Assembly: GCA_008828725.1 (NCBI GenBank)
Contig: MEHQ01002657.1
Location: 701,478 to 765,477 of the forward strand
Source: Saccharina japonica
Lineage: Eukaryota > Sar > Phaeophyceae > Laminariales > Laminariaceae
Direction: 5' to 3'
DNA length: 64,000 nt
In this document: positions 20,070 to 30,699 of the stretch, piece after piece
Layout of the letters: every line of letters begins with the position of its first letter
Numbering within the stretch: position 1 is the first letter of the stretch
The notes under the pieces: generated by a model
The model's input: the letters and a program-made list of their open reading frames with translations, nothing else
Database searches by the model: none
What the model was told of the DNA's origin: nothing
Made by a program: the position numbers and the translations under genes

Positions 20070-22560
20070 AAAACGTTTCAGCCAAAAAACGGTATACCCT
20101 ATACCTCTATTATCGTAGCACGCGTCCGCGGGGGACACCTTTTTTTTTGGGTCAAATCGTGGGTTCTGGTTATACTCTGGCCGTCGGTAACAGCGAGCGG
20201 TACAGCAGAATCTTTAGCACTACTAACAGTGTCTTGCGAGTACCATACCGATCACACGGAGGATAATATGGAAGGGTATGTGTCATATGTACACCCGGTC
20301 TCTACTGCCTGTCTACTAAATCGGGGTGCAGCGCTATTTACTATTTACGGCAGTACAGCAGTTAGTACAGCAGCAGCAGCAAGGTTCGAGTTTGTCATGA
20401 AACGAAGAAAAATGCGAGAACGCCCTCGGCGAACACAGAGTCGGCGCGGAGGAACGCGAAGGGGTGCAAACCAGCGAGCGCCTGCTACCAGAGCCCAAAC
20501 CTCTCCAGATCGGTGAAACATGTACCTGGTGGTAAATATCGAATGGAAGAAACGATTATCCCCATGCGTAGAGGCTTTGTTCGGCCTCTACTCTCACGCT
20601 CGTAATTATTTATAAAAAATTAAAAAAAAACAGCTGAGATCGTATATAGAGCATGTGCGCGCATGTACTGCTGATATCAAGCACATGTCAGACTTTGCAA
20701 ACCTGGCTAGTGTTCACGGCCTGCCTCTCCTATATACACCACTTGCTCGTATTCTACTGTTGTCTAGGTATATTACAGGTAAACAGCAGCAGTCGTATCA
20801 TGGCATCATGGCGCCGCACTTGGCTCATGTACTAATACAACATGGATACCACGTGAATGCCTGACTGTACCCAAGTGTTGTTGCTGCTGTCATGGTTGTG
20901 GTTGTGGTTGTCATCACTTTCACTTTCCAGCTCATATCGCACGATATTTCATCCGGCGACCTTCTTCGTACTACCCATGGCCACAAGTATCTCCCCTTCT
21001 CCCGCCCGGTATCACATACGGTACATTACGGTAATTCCAGGTACCCAAAATCATTTTCCCAGCACATTCGCAAGCTTTTCTCCGGTGGCCGCGGGTATTT
21101 TCCAGCTGGTATTTTCTCGCGCTTCCGGTTTGCGGGGTACGCAGGGGACCCGCAGGTGTGTTACGGCGCACGTTTCGGATCCCGGCCGAGTTGCGTTACG
21201 CCTGCTCTGGGCGTTCCAAACTCGCGCCAGCTGGGTCTATTGCAACGGATTGCCATCCCGCTTCACTGAGGCGCGCAGGACGATGGAAACCCACAGAATT
21301 TCCTCTGAAAGCATCCGCGCTTCAAGAGATTTTCCCTGTGTGATCCGCCCCACGGTACAACAGCAGCCGCGCTTCAAGCTCTTTCCTGGGTGGTAGTTAC
21401 GGTGCTTCTTGTTTTCTTTGTGTGTAGGCATGGTCTACAATAGTTGTTGGAAGGGAAAAGCAGTGCTCAGCGGGAGATCAACAATCACGACAACGATGTT
21501 CGCTCTGCTATGAATATGATATGATATGATGCACAACAGCTGATGCACACCTCGAACCTCGCCTGATCAGAGAGACCGGCGTGAGAACAACGAGCGTTCC
21601 CCCTGGCTCTCCTCCCGCGCAACAGCAGCCGTAGGTCAATTTTCCTTTGTGGCAGCCACGTTGCTTCTCTGTGTGTGTAAATGATTAGGCGTAATGCATA
21701 CGTGTTGGCTTGTGTTGCCTCTTTTCGACTGGCGTCATCCCCGGAAATTCAAGTCACCCGCAACCCGAAGGCGGACACTTAAAAACTGGTACACTCTGGT
21801 ATCGTAGGCACCACAGGTATAAATACCAGGTTACAACTTTGGCTTCGGTTTTTATCGGTTTTGCGCTCTCACTGCCTGTCCATTTTCATCGAGTTCTGAC
21901 TGCTGTCTTCCTAGTCTGTACGAGTATGCCACCTGGTATTGCTGTACCTGTGGTGTGAAATATGGCGGTATGATGGAAGCGAGACAACCGTATGATAAAA
22001 GTATGATACATTTGAGTCTCCTACCGGTCGTCCTGCTGCTGCTCTACATTCTGGCAGCTGGACCCACCGCCGACACCGCCGCCGGCGCCGCCGGGGAGGG
22101 AAAGAGGAGAAGGGGGAGGGGGGTATCGGAGCTAGGCGCGCTGCTGGTCGGGTTCTTCGCGCCTACGGCGAGGAAGCGCCTGTTGGTGGTGGTGTTGGTG
22201 GTGTTGGTGTTGGTGCTGATGGTGATGGTGGTGGTGTTGTGGTTGGTGTTGGTGTGCGCCAGCAAGGGGGGGTCACCACGTAACGAGACGCTCCCGTACG
22301 TACAGCAGTACCACTGCTGTCACCAATTGAGTGCGCATCTCTTTGTGTCAACACACACCAGCAAGCAAGCTCGTGCTCGCGCAACCTTCACAATATATTC
22401 CAAGGAGTCGAGGCCACTACTATAATAGCAGGCAATACCACGGCATTCGTATATACCCACCGGTGCTACGAGTACTGCTGCTGTGCTTCGTGCTTTACCC
22501 CCATCGCCGTTCACACGTGTTATCTCAGATTATACACCCGAAACGCAGCAAACAACCTGC
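20070..22560. other. FAM136A intron 1, no gene recognised
   Basis: Holds a relic similar to 660-720 (about 20062-20130), short CAG runs and a pair of GCGCTTCAAG modules near 21320 and 21370. Open frames at 20389-20518 (basic, Arg-rich) and 20857-21396 (179 aa) have no recognised domain. The second is repeat-like and I do not call it. Confidence 0.4.
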
Positions 22561-22566
22561 TTTTAC

Positions 22567-22656
22567 CTTTTGCAACGGCCTGGCGTAGAGCTTATCGATG
22601 TTATCGCCCAGATTCCGGAGCCCCTTTTGAAGGGCCTCTTGGTCACGCTCCGCCAT
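22567..22656 (-). CDS. FAM136A: FAM136A homologue, exon 1
   Basis: This exon begins at the ATG at 22656 and encodes 30 residues, ending DKLYARPLQK at an AAG|GTAAAA donor in phase 0. FAM136A proteins start with a short helix (Met-Ala-Glu...) leading to a conserved Leu-Gln-Lys just before the first CX3C motif, which is what is seen. The joined protein is 145 aa against about 138 aa in animals. CDS length is 438 nt including the stop, in a 14.3 kb locus. The gene faces a plus-strand first exon 521 bp away, so a shared promoter is likely. The ATG was chosen because it gives the family-length N-terminus. Confidence 0.85.
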
Positions 22657-23177
22657 TCTTTCGCGTCTTGTCGTGGTTCGTCGGTGCTTCGGCTGCAGGT
22701 GAGGTTCGTTACGCACGAGCAGAGAGAGCGGTGTGTGGTTTGTGTACGTTTTATGGGTTTTCATTGTATAATTGTAGCTTTATTGTACAGGGGAAAGGGA
22801 AATCAATGAAGAGTTCATTTAGATATTCGGCGGCGTTATCAAAACGGGCCTAAAAGTCTACAAATCACTTCGTATTTTTTTTACGAAACCCACCAAAAAC
22901 AACTTGTTGCCGGGACGTAGAACAGACGAGGGAAGAAGCTTTCCGAGGGGCCTAACGGGTGTGCCAGAAGTGAGCCTTAATCTACCAGGAGGGGGGGAGA
23001 GAAGCGGCGGACGCATTCCGACTCAGTGACCCGTTCGTACGTTCGTTTGTTTGTCTTCTTTTATTTATTTTCGTCGAGTGACCCAAGAGAACACCAGCTA
23101 CAAGTTAGCTGCTGCTGTAGCTGTTCACACTGGGTGCGGGGGCAAGCGTCGCTGCGCCGCGTGGGCATCGCTCGAGC
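22657..23177. promoter_or_regulatory. Probable bidirectional promoter
   Basis: 521 bp lie between two divergent start codons (FAM136A on the minus strand, the MGN exon on the plus strand). It is one of the few stretches of this size here without a recognisable dispersed repeat. No TATA box or named factor site was identified with confidence. The call rests on geometry and absence of repeats. Confidence 0.45.
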
Positions 23178-23336
23178 ATGGGGAATACAGACTCCAGTGC
23201 CTCTTCGTCTGGCCAAGCGAGCGGGGGTGGCCCCGCGTCAGCCGCATCCGCGCAAGCCGCGAGCCGGAGGCCAGCGACCCGTCCTACTCCCGCCGCCGTG
23301 AGGCCTACGCAACGAAGAGGATTTGCCGCAGTCCCG
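23178..23336 (+). CDS. First exon of an unidentified, possibly N-myristoylated protein
   Basis: The ATG at 23178 opens a 53-codon exon ending AAVP at CCG|GTGAGA, phase 0. The N-terminus MGNTDSS fits the myristoylation pattern (Gly2, Ser6). The rest is Ser/Ala/Gly-rich, then Arg/Pro-rich (SRRPATRPTPAAV, TQRRGFAAVP), so probably disordered. The exon is GC-rich unlike its surroundings, and it sits head-to-head with FAM136A. I do not recognise the family. The next exon is uncertain: a candidate is at 24703, and the phase-0 exon at 36902 could in principle belong to the same gene. A spurious open frame is possible. Confidence 0.5.
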
Positions 23337-23403
23337 GTGAGAACCTTGAGATGTCGGGAAAAGGCAGAGCTCGAAACCTCGTGAACTACTGCTGCTGGGC
23401 AGG

Positions 23404-23705
23404 GATGGATACCGATACCGAACCGAACCGAAAATACCGGAATTCCGGTATCGGTATGCGATACCGAAACTCGTAAAAAAACGGGTTCGGTATCGGTATT
23501 ATACCGATACCGAAATACCGGAAATACCGGAATCCGGTATTTCGGTATTTGTCCTCCCTCTTTCAGGATGCCCCCGTGCGGCACATAACAACACCTACCG
23601 CCTAAAAACGAACCATAACGTACCACAACTCACGATTTATCGGGCATTTTACCAATACCGAAATACCGATACCGGAATACGGTATTGTTGTTTCGGTATT
23701 TGTCA
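23404..23705. repeat. CCGATACCGAAATACCGG simple repeat
   Basis: Self-complementary words ATACCG, CGGTAT and GAATTCCGG fill 23404-23530 and again 23650-23705. A related tract is at 27984-28145. Confidence 0.75.
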
Positions 23706-23779
23706 TCCCCCTTGTAAGAAAGCCTGAATATGTCCATTAAAAAATGTCTACGGCCTGCAGCCTACATACATACCAGGGC

Positions 23780-24690
23780 ATTCATTAGGTGTTGCGCTGT
23801 TGCGCTGGCGCAACACTTGAGTAGAACAACCGTTTTGCGCAACAGTCGCCGCAAGGCTGGTTGCGCGCAGCGCAACGCGCGATTTTGGGCGCAACATTTT
23901 TCGCCGCAGTCGTAATTTTTTGTTGCGCGTATATTTCTTGCCGGAGGCTAGTTTTTTTTGGGAATCTTTTTTCTCAATCGCCGGAGCAAGGCCGGAGGCG
24001 TTTTTTTTCTATATCGTTCGCCGTACGTGGGCGTTTATTTTTTTCAAGCACCTTTTGTCCTATTGGCTGTAATCGAACATCTTTGAGGCCCCTTGTCTTA
24101 TTCGCCATACTTGAAAAAAAAAATAGGCACTTTTTTCTATTCGCCGTGGCCGAAAATTAATTAGAAGTATTTTTACTTGGTTTTGAGGCTTACATTCGCG
24201 CATATATCGCAATTTGTTTCGCCTCCGGCGGCCCTCCGGTAGCCCTCGGGGGCCCCTGCGGGGGCTTGCGCGCCTGCGGCGCGCAACACTGTTTGCGTGG
24301 TCTGTTGTTGCGCGCAACATTTGGAGGGGGGGGGAACGTTTTGCGCAACAGTCGCCGCGACGCTCAGCGCAACACTCGATTTTGAGCACGCAACATTTTT
24401 CGCCGGAGGCGTAATTTTTTGTTGAACGTTTATTTCTAAATCGCCGTACGTACGTAGACCATTTATTTTTCAAGTATTTTTAAACAAAATAATTCGCCAT
24501 ACGTAACGTTTTTGTTTTAAAGCACCTTTTACTAGGACTGTGAGTTGGCTGACTAATAGTTGCCAGCTAGTTATTAGCTGGCTAGTTTTTTAAGTTAGTT
24601 GCGGCGGTGCCAGCTATCCAACTATTTTTGCTTTTTGGGTTTCCTTGCTTGTAGGAAGGCTTGTTTGGTACGGGGTGTGTATTTCTCGGC
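23780..24690. repeat. Composite old repeat with GCGCAAC words
   Basis: GCGCAACATTTTTCGCC, TTCGCCGTACGTGGGCG, CGCCTCCGGCGGCCCTCCGG and a tail GTGAGTTGGCTGACTAATAG to GTAGGAAGGCTTGTTTGG. Parts recur directly at 26690-27180. The tail is related to the inverted ends in the triplicated block (44117, 45200). Confidence 0.6.
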
Positions 24691-24702
24691 GTCCCCAAGC
24701 AG

Positions 24703-24898
24703 TACCACTACGCACAGAGAGGGGCCTTCCACAACTCGTGGCGCATCAACCCATCGCCATCGACGGTGCCGGTGCCGATGGCAGGGCCGAGGGTGCCGGC
24801 ACCGCTGAGCCTGGCCTGTCGACGGACCAGGCGGTGATGGAGCGTCCGACAAAAGTGACTGTACCAGCGCTCCTCCGAAAGCGAGTGCACGCGACAAG
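24703..24898 (+). CDS. Doubtful exon, GC-rich
   Basis: The segment starts after CCCCAAGCAG and ends at ACAAG|GTAGCG. One frame is open through it (ending MERPTKVTVPALLRKRVHAT); another (YHYAQRGAFHNSWRINP) stops at a TGA at 24836. The composition is coding-like and distinct from the repeats around it, but no family is recognised and the right frame is unknown. It lies downstream of the MGN exon on the same strand; joining to that exon would select the shorter frame. Confidence 0.25.
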
Positions 24899-24999
24899 GT
24901 AGCGGTCGCTACCGCGTACAGAAGGGCGCCGGCTTTCCAAGCCCCCCAAACGGGGACGGGATTCATACTTTGATGCAGATGATTGCGGGGTTCTGCATG

Positions 25000-25900
25000 T
25001 TTGTAGTCCATCTGGACAATATTCCAATATATTCCCCGCACCAAGCTGCATTTTTCTCAGATGTGTTGAGCTGTGTTCGGAAATCTGGAGGCACCGTTCA
25101 GGAAGCTCAACACTGCGCGCAGCTTCTCACGATTTGTTTAATATTTTTACCAAAAAACGTATAAACAAGCCCCTTGTTTCCCTGGGTGTAATACTGTTCA
25201 CACCCAAATTCTGAGCACTGATTTGGGGAGCTATGACCATAGGCCGCCGGCCATTTTTTTCGCAACAAGAAAACAACTTTTGAGGGAGATATGAGGGAAC
25301 AATGTATATTGAAGATCGTTTTCCCCTGGTTACTCTGTTTGACAAATCGTGCGATATACAAATAGAATACGGCAAAAGATTGCTCTCGTCCACACCTCCA
25401 GACCGTTTCTTTTTTGTTGCAGCAATATGAAATTGCGTGAGATATTCATAATTTTGCCCAAAATTGACTTGATTTTGGTCGATTTTGGCCTTTTGGAGAT
25501 TTGTTTTTTATGCATTGTTGCGTAACTACTTGAATTTAGGTGGATCTTTTTTTTATTTCTCGTTCTCAGCATCGATTCCTCTTGTCTTTGCGGTCACGAA
25601 TATGGTTGTATCATACTCTAGCTACGTACACCTCTCAAGCCTCTGTGCTCCCATCGGTTGTTGTGTTGTGTAGGGGCGTTCTGCGTCGGTAGAATGCTCG
25701 GTGTGTGTAGGCCGATCAAACTGAGAGCCAAAAGTTACCGTAACTTTTGATCAAATCCTTACTTCCTAAAGTACTTTTTTGCCGATTTTTTAAAAATACC
25801 TCAAATCCTCCCTTCGGGAGATTTTTAGAGAAGTAAAAGTAAGAAAACAAAATGCAAACACTCTAGTTATGACCATAAACGTCATTTTTATTTATTTTTT
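25000..25900. other. Unassigned A/T-rich sequence
   Basis: No domain, conserved splice pattern or strong repeat was recognised. The open frames are short and overlap on both strands. Confidence 0.4.
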
Positions 25901-25902
25901 CC

Positions 25903-26218
25903 ATCCCATTTATTATCTTCGCACTTCTGTCTCTCCCTCCCTAGTCGTAACTCAGATCCGGGGTCACAAAGTAGGCTCCTCTCCCTCCTCCCCCACTACG
26001 GTTCTTGCCTTCATTTTTATCGCGCAGAGGGTTCAGCCTTCCCAACGCTCGTCGATTTTCATCGAATTTTGCTAACTCACGCTCTCGCGCTTTCTGCTAG
26101 TCAAGATATTTGTTGCGAGAAAAAGTGCCTAAGAGCATGCACTCGGCGGGGCTCGAACTTGCTTTCTTGACGCTTACAGGCTTCGTGGTTACCTGCTAGT
26201 CCACCGGGGCGACCGGCT
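25903..26218 (-). mobile_element. tRNA-derived SINE with well-kept A and B boxes
   Basis: On the minus strand the head starts at 26218 with GGTCGCCCCGGTGGACTAGC (A box TGGACTAGCAGG) and has a clean B box, GTTCGAGCC, about 50 nt on. The body then matches 9354-9600, including GACCCCGGATCTGAGTTACG. This is the best-preserved head in the window, but it lacks a proper anticodon stem and is not called a tRNA gene. Confidence 0.7.
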
Positions 26219-26689
26219 CATTGGAAGTATTTTATGCCGGACGGACCATACGAGTATACAGCAAAAGGTAGAACTCTGGTCTTATGGTTCATGCGGTCCA
26301 TGTGATGGCGGGGCTTTGTCCCACGTGCTATTACTGTAATAATACAAGTATGTCTCTGTCATAAGTGTGTCAACTGGATGATGAGCACCTCTGGCTCGGG
26401 TGTTTGAGTGATGCTCGCCCTGAGCTGTGTGTCGATCCCAGTCTATTTTGGTCGATCCCAGTCTATTTTGTGTCCTATTTTTAGTTTGTACTGGTGATGT
26501 GCTACTGCCTGCCTCACGAGTATGTACCATATATTTCTGGTGCATCTCTTTAATATCCGACAAACTGAGACGAAGTTTAGAAATATACCTGTTTCGTGAT
26601 CAAAACCAGAGATAAACTTGGCCCATTTATCATGCTTTTTGTGTGTAAAATGAAGCCAAATAGTGTAATTTTTCCCTCCCGCGCGCCTT

Positions 26690-27180
26690 CAGCGGGATCC
26701 TCCGGAGGCGCCTCCGGCGGGCCCTCCGGGGGCGCCTCCAGCGGGCCCCCTGGCCGGGGGGGGCTTTTTTTGGCTCGCTTCGCTCGCCTGACTTTAGTCG
26801 ACTAGTTGGCTGGCTAGCGCCAGCCAACTAGTCAACTAAGTCAGTTAGTGCTGGCTTCGCCAGCCAACTAATAACTAGCCGGGAACTCCAGCCAATTCAC
26901 AGCCCTACCTTTTACCCTATTGACCGTAATTGAACATATTTTAGGCCCCTTGTTGTCCTATTTGCCGTAGTCGACGACAAAAAGTAGGCATCTATTCTAT
27001 TCGCCGTAGGCCTTTTTAGTTATTTTTAAGGCACTTTGTTCCATTGGCCAAACATAAAATAGAAGGCTTTTTACATGGTTTTGAGGCGTATATTCGCGCA
27101 TATATGGCATTTTTTTCGCCTCCGGCGGCCCTCCGGGGGACCCTGTGGGGGGCTTGCGCGCCGGCGCGCAACAGACGCCG
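26690..27180. repeat. Composite old repeat, second copy
   Basis: Starts with nested palindromes (GGCGCCTCCGGCGGGCCCTC, GGCTCGCTTCGCTCGCC, GCCAGCCAACTAGTC), then parallels 24055-24240: AATTGAACATATTTTAGGCC, ATTCGCGCATATATGGC, CGCCTCCGGCGGCCCTCCGG. Confidence 0.6.
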
Positions 27181-27983
27181 AACTACTAATTAATGCCCTT
27201 AGGAAACTGCTCCTCCTATGGTTTTAGCGCGTTGCTTCTGCCCTCTGTATAATCTGCTCATCATGTATGTCTGGTGATAATCTGCTTATTATATGTCTGG
27301 TGTTTTTGTATCGTCCTTCTGTTGGTTCACCAGCTGGACAGATCAACTAACTGATCAAACCAGCGAATATCAGCCTTGTTCCCTCGGGACTCTGTCTGCG
27401 CCCTGCAGCATGTTCGTACATATTTGTCTCGTGTATATTTTCTTATATTATTTGTCGTCTTCGTACGTCGTACATACTCCTTAATATTTTGTTTGTTTGT
27501 TTTTCTTTCTGGTATTATTTGATTTGAAGATACTCGTACATTTACGAGTGTATGTGTTACGGGATGGCGTCCCGCAGCTATTATGGATAGCACCGTTGCC
27601 TTGCGTAAGGGTGTAATGATACTCAGCTGATGGTACCACTGCTACTGCGAACTGCGGTGCATGGCGCATACATGTATTATTTTGTGGCAGGGAGTTGTTT
27701 GTAGTTTCCTGTCTGGTCGTTTCTTGGCGTGTTTTGTGACCACGGGCTAGCCGTCAGCGAAACGAGTTATTGTTGACTATTGGTCATCATAATAACCTAA
27801 TCATCAGCCATCAATGAAGGCAGTTTCATCCCTTTCGTCCGACTTTCGAGATTTTTTCAGGGCCCATGGTGGTATTGTTCGTATGCCCCACATCGTTCCT
27901 GTGATCAGTATATACCTAATCTTGCACCATACTCGGTAGCACGTACGTCCAGTCAACGACATACACCCAGCGCGACTGTACCA

Positions 27984-28145
27984 AGAAATACCGAAACTCT
28001 CTTTGTGGGGTACCGGAAAATACCGGGGAAATACCGAACCTCGTTTTGTTGAAATACCGAAAAATACCGAAAAAATACCGAAACTATTTATGAGTTTCGG
28101 TATTTTGAAAAAATATCGAACGTTTTTTTTTGGGTTCGGTATCCA
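27984..28145. repeat. ATACCGAAA simple repeat
   Basis: AAATACCGAAAAATACCG runs are followed by the inverse TTTCGGTATTTTG. It is related to 23404-23705. Confidence 0.7.
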
Positions 28146-28149
28146 TCCC

Positions 28150-28513
28150 TGCTGCTGGGGTCTGTGGGGGGGGGCAAGTTGTTATGCCTGGCGTTGATGG
28201 TCTTGATGTCAGAGGCTTGGCTGTGCTGACTGATAGGGGTTTGGCGGATACACTCACTTGCAACAAAGAGCAGTAGCAGCAGCATCAGTAATATCTCTCT
28301 CGACCTAGACTTCTCATAGCAGTCAGACGTACGTAGTACTCTTTATTCTTAGGTAGAAGTTCGACGACACGCTTTGTCGAAGTAGAAGAACGAAAAAGTC
28401 GAATGAAATTGAATCGTTTTTTTTGTGTGTGCTGTCTCGAGATGGGTCTGGTCTCTGGTCCTGGTTCCTCATATTACCTGTATGTACCGGTATCATACGT
28501 ATCATACGAGCTC

Positions 28514-28547
<34 letters not shown>

Positions 28548-30550
28548 GGTGTGTTTGTAGACTGTTTTCTTCGTGTCCTCAGGCATCAATCAATCATTGC
28601 TTGAATTGTCAAGAGAACCGTGCTTACGTAGCAGAACCGGGGGATGCAGCTACGTACAGGCATTCTTACGGCTTGCAGAAATAACGAGAGACTGCTACCG
28701 CTGTATCCTACGTGGTTCCGGCGTGCCCGTTCAGCCTTGTTTGTATACCGCTCGCTCGGCCTGATGATATTTGTATAGGGCCGAGCTTCGTGTCTTATCA
28801 GGTCATTGCAGGTCATCGTATTTATTCAGAGAAATTTCTTGGGAATATTATTTGATTCCTCCGGCCGTTTTGTCTCCACATCTTACATTGCACATGTGTA
28901 CAACCTACAACCAACAACCAGAACACGCACGCAAACTAAGAATTTACATGTTCATATACACCTTCGGTGTACAGCAGCAGCAGCAGCAGCAGTGCGGCCA
29001 CTATGCGAAGCCACGCTCTCTTGGGGCTTACACATCATAGCGGCGAAGAATCGACGATGAAAAGTGACTGGCGATTTCAGCAACGGCAACTGCATGGTTG
29101 GGGGGGCGATACGAATTGGTGCCCGCTTGACAATGCAAGGAGGCGTTTGCGGCACGGGCGCAACATGCCCCTATCATACCCGTACTGCTGGCCACTGGGC
29201 TGGGCACCCACGCTGCTCGTAGGCGGTTGATATATAACACCAGAGTACATAATAAGTGCTTTGGCTGTCATTCCTTAAAAGGGGTCCCTCCTAAAGGGGT
29301 TAAAGAACCTCTCGTTTTGGGCCAGGCTCGAATTTTGATGTAACGCAGGGTGTGTCCTAGTCTAATTTCAGTATAAAAGGGCCACATTCTTACCTTCGTC
29401 GAAGAATCGAGCCTGAAATTATCAACTCCCCATTCTTCGACGAGCCCTAATTGCACACCGGGTGCTGCATACGTCATGAATTATATTGTGGACACCTCCA
29501 CCCCGCGCTCCCCCTTGGCACCCTGATCCAACGCCGACCTGAACCTCGGTATATGTACCTGGTACATAATTAGCCGCCCGCAGGGCACCACCTGGCACCC
29601 TGATCCCACGGCTCCGATCCTATACCTGAGGATGATTTTCTAAGGCATTAAATTATTGGGATGTTTTCCTAGGGGAGAGTTCATATAGCTTGGTTTTAGA
29701 CTTCGGTTTGAGTTGATTTTTCACGTCGCAGTACCGTTTTGTCCGAAAATGTAAGGAACGTATGAGTATTAATTCGAGTACCAATAACTTCGTACATTTC
29801 CGGACAGAGTGGTAGTGCTGTGTACCCCTTTGTCCGGAAATATAGGGACTGTTTGAGTACTATGATGGGTATAAAAAATATATTATATTTGCGGACAGAG
29901 TGTGGCATATTTTTCTGTGTGAGATCTGAAGGAAAACCCGTTCTGCACTCGTACTCGTACTGCAAGCACGGGGTTCGCTCGCTGCTGCAGGTAACCGAGA
30001 GGGCTCGAATCCACAGAGACAAAGCTACTGCTGCTGGTTATGTAGTCTGGTGCTGGGATTGTTGTGGTGTGGCCACGCGCCCGCACTCAAAAGCTTGTGC
30101 ATCTGGCCTCTGGGCAGATGGTACGTGTAGGGGCAGAGCAGCCTGCGCCGGCCCTGACTTTCGACCCTCTCAAAGGGACAGAGCGCAGGGCCCCAAGAAC
30201 ACAACTAGAAACATACTACAGGCGGGAAATACCGCCACACCACGAGGGTGCTGGGCCGCCCTCTGCGAGGGCGATTGTCCAAATATCCGGCTTGCAACAG
30301 CGCTATCTGTCTGTCTCGCATAGCCGCACGTCTCGCCTCCTGGCAGCGCCGAGACTGTCAGGCTTGTCAGCGGCCACCAATCACCACCGCCCGTCCTTAC
30401 GTAATCCTTATAAAACTCGTATGTGATTGGTCTTAGTATACTGCTCGAACAGCCTATGATTGGCCCGTCCTTAAATAAAAGTTCCTCACGTATAGGCGCT
30501 GTGCCGATCCCACCCCGACCTAATCCATCAAAACCGAGGGTTTCCACGAA
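28150..30550. other. Sequence without a supported gene
   Basis: Includes a (CTG)n microsatellite at 28514-28546 and a (CAG)n at 28972-28992. A minus-strand frame near 28160-28260 (QTPISQHSQASDIKT) and frames at 29000-29235 and 30064-30426 look moderately protein-like, but each has an equally open alternative and no recognised family. Confidence 0.4.
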
Positions 30551-30559
30551 ACGGCCACA

Positions 30560-30660
30560 GGAAAACGCACAATACACTGAAGGCAACGTAAACTTAAGGG
30601 TGTGCAGAGTTTAGTTTTTTCACACCGGGTGTGCGATTAGGGTTCCCCAATGTCTTACGT
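30560..30660 (+). repeat. Dispersed repeat end (GTGTGCGATTAGGGTTCCC)
   Basis: CCACAGGAAAACGCAC, AAGGGTGTGC, CACACCGGGTGTGCGATTAG and GGTTCCCC are matched in the same order at 34350-34480, suggesting two copies of the 3' end of an old element. A small part also recurs at 29450. Confidence 0.5.
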
Positions 30661-30699
30661 GCTGTCGCGTGCTGCTCTGTATACCTGGTACCTGGTATA

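Noticed and set aside
20857..21396. 179-codon plus-strand open frame
   Set aside because: Low-complexity Leu/Trp/Ser start, internal repeat modules, an overlapping open frame on the other strand, and position inside FAM136A intron 1. No family resemblance.
30064..30426. 120-codon plus-strand frame
   Set aside because: An equally open minus-strand frame of 138 codons overlaps it; no domain or splice support, and an old repeat end follows at 30560.
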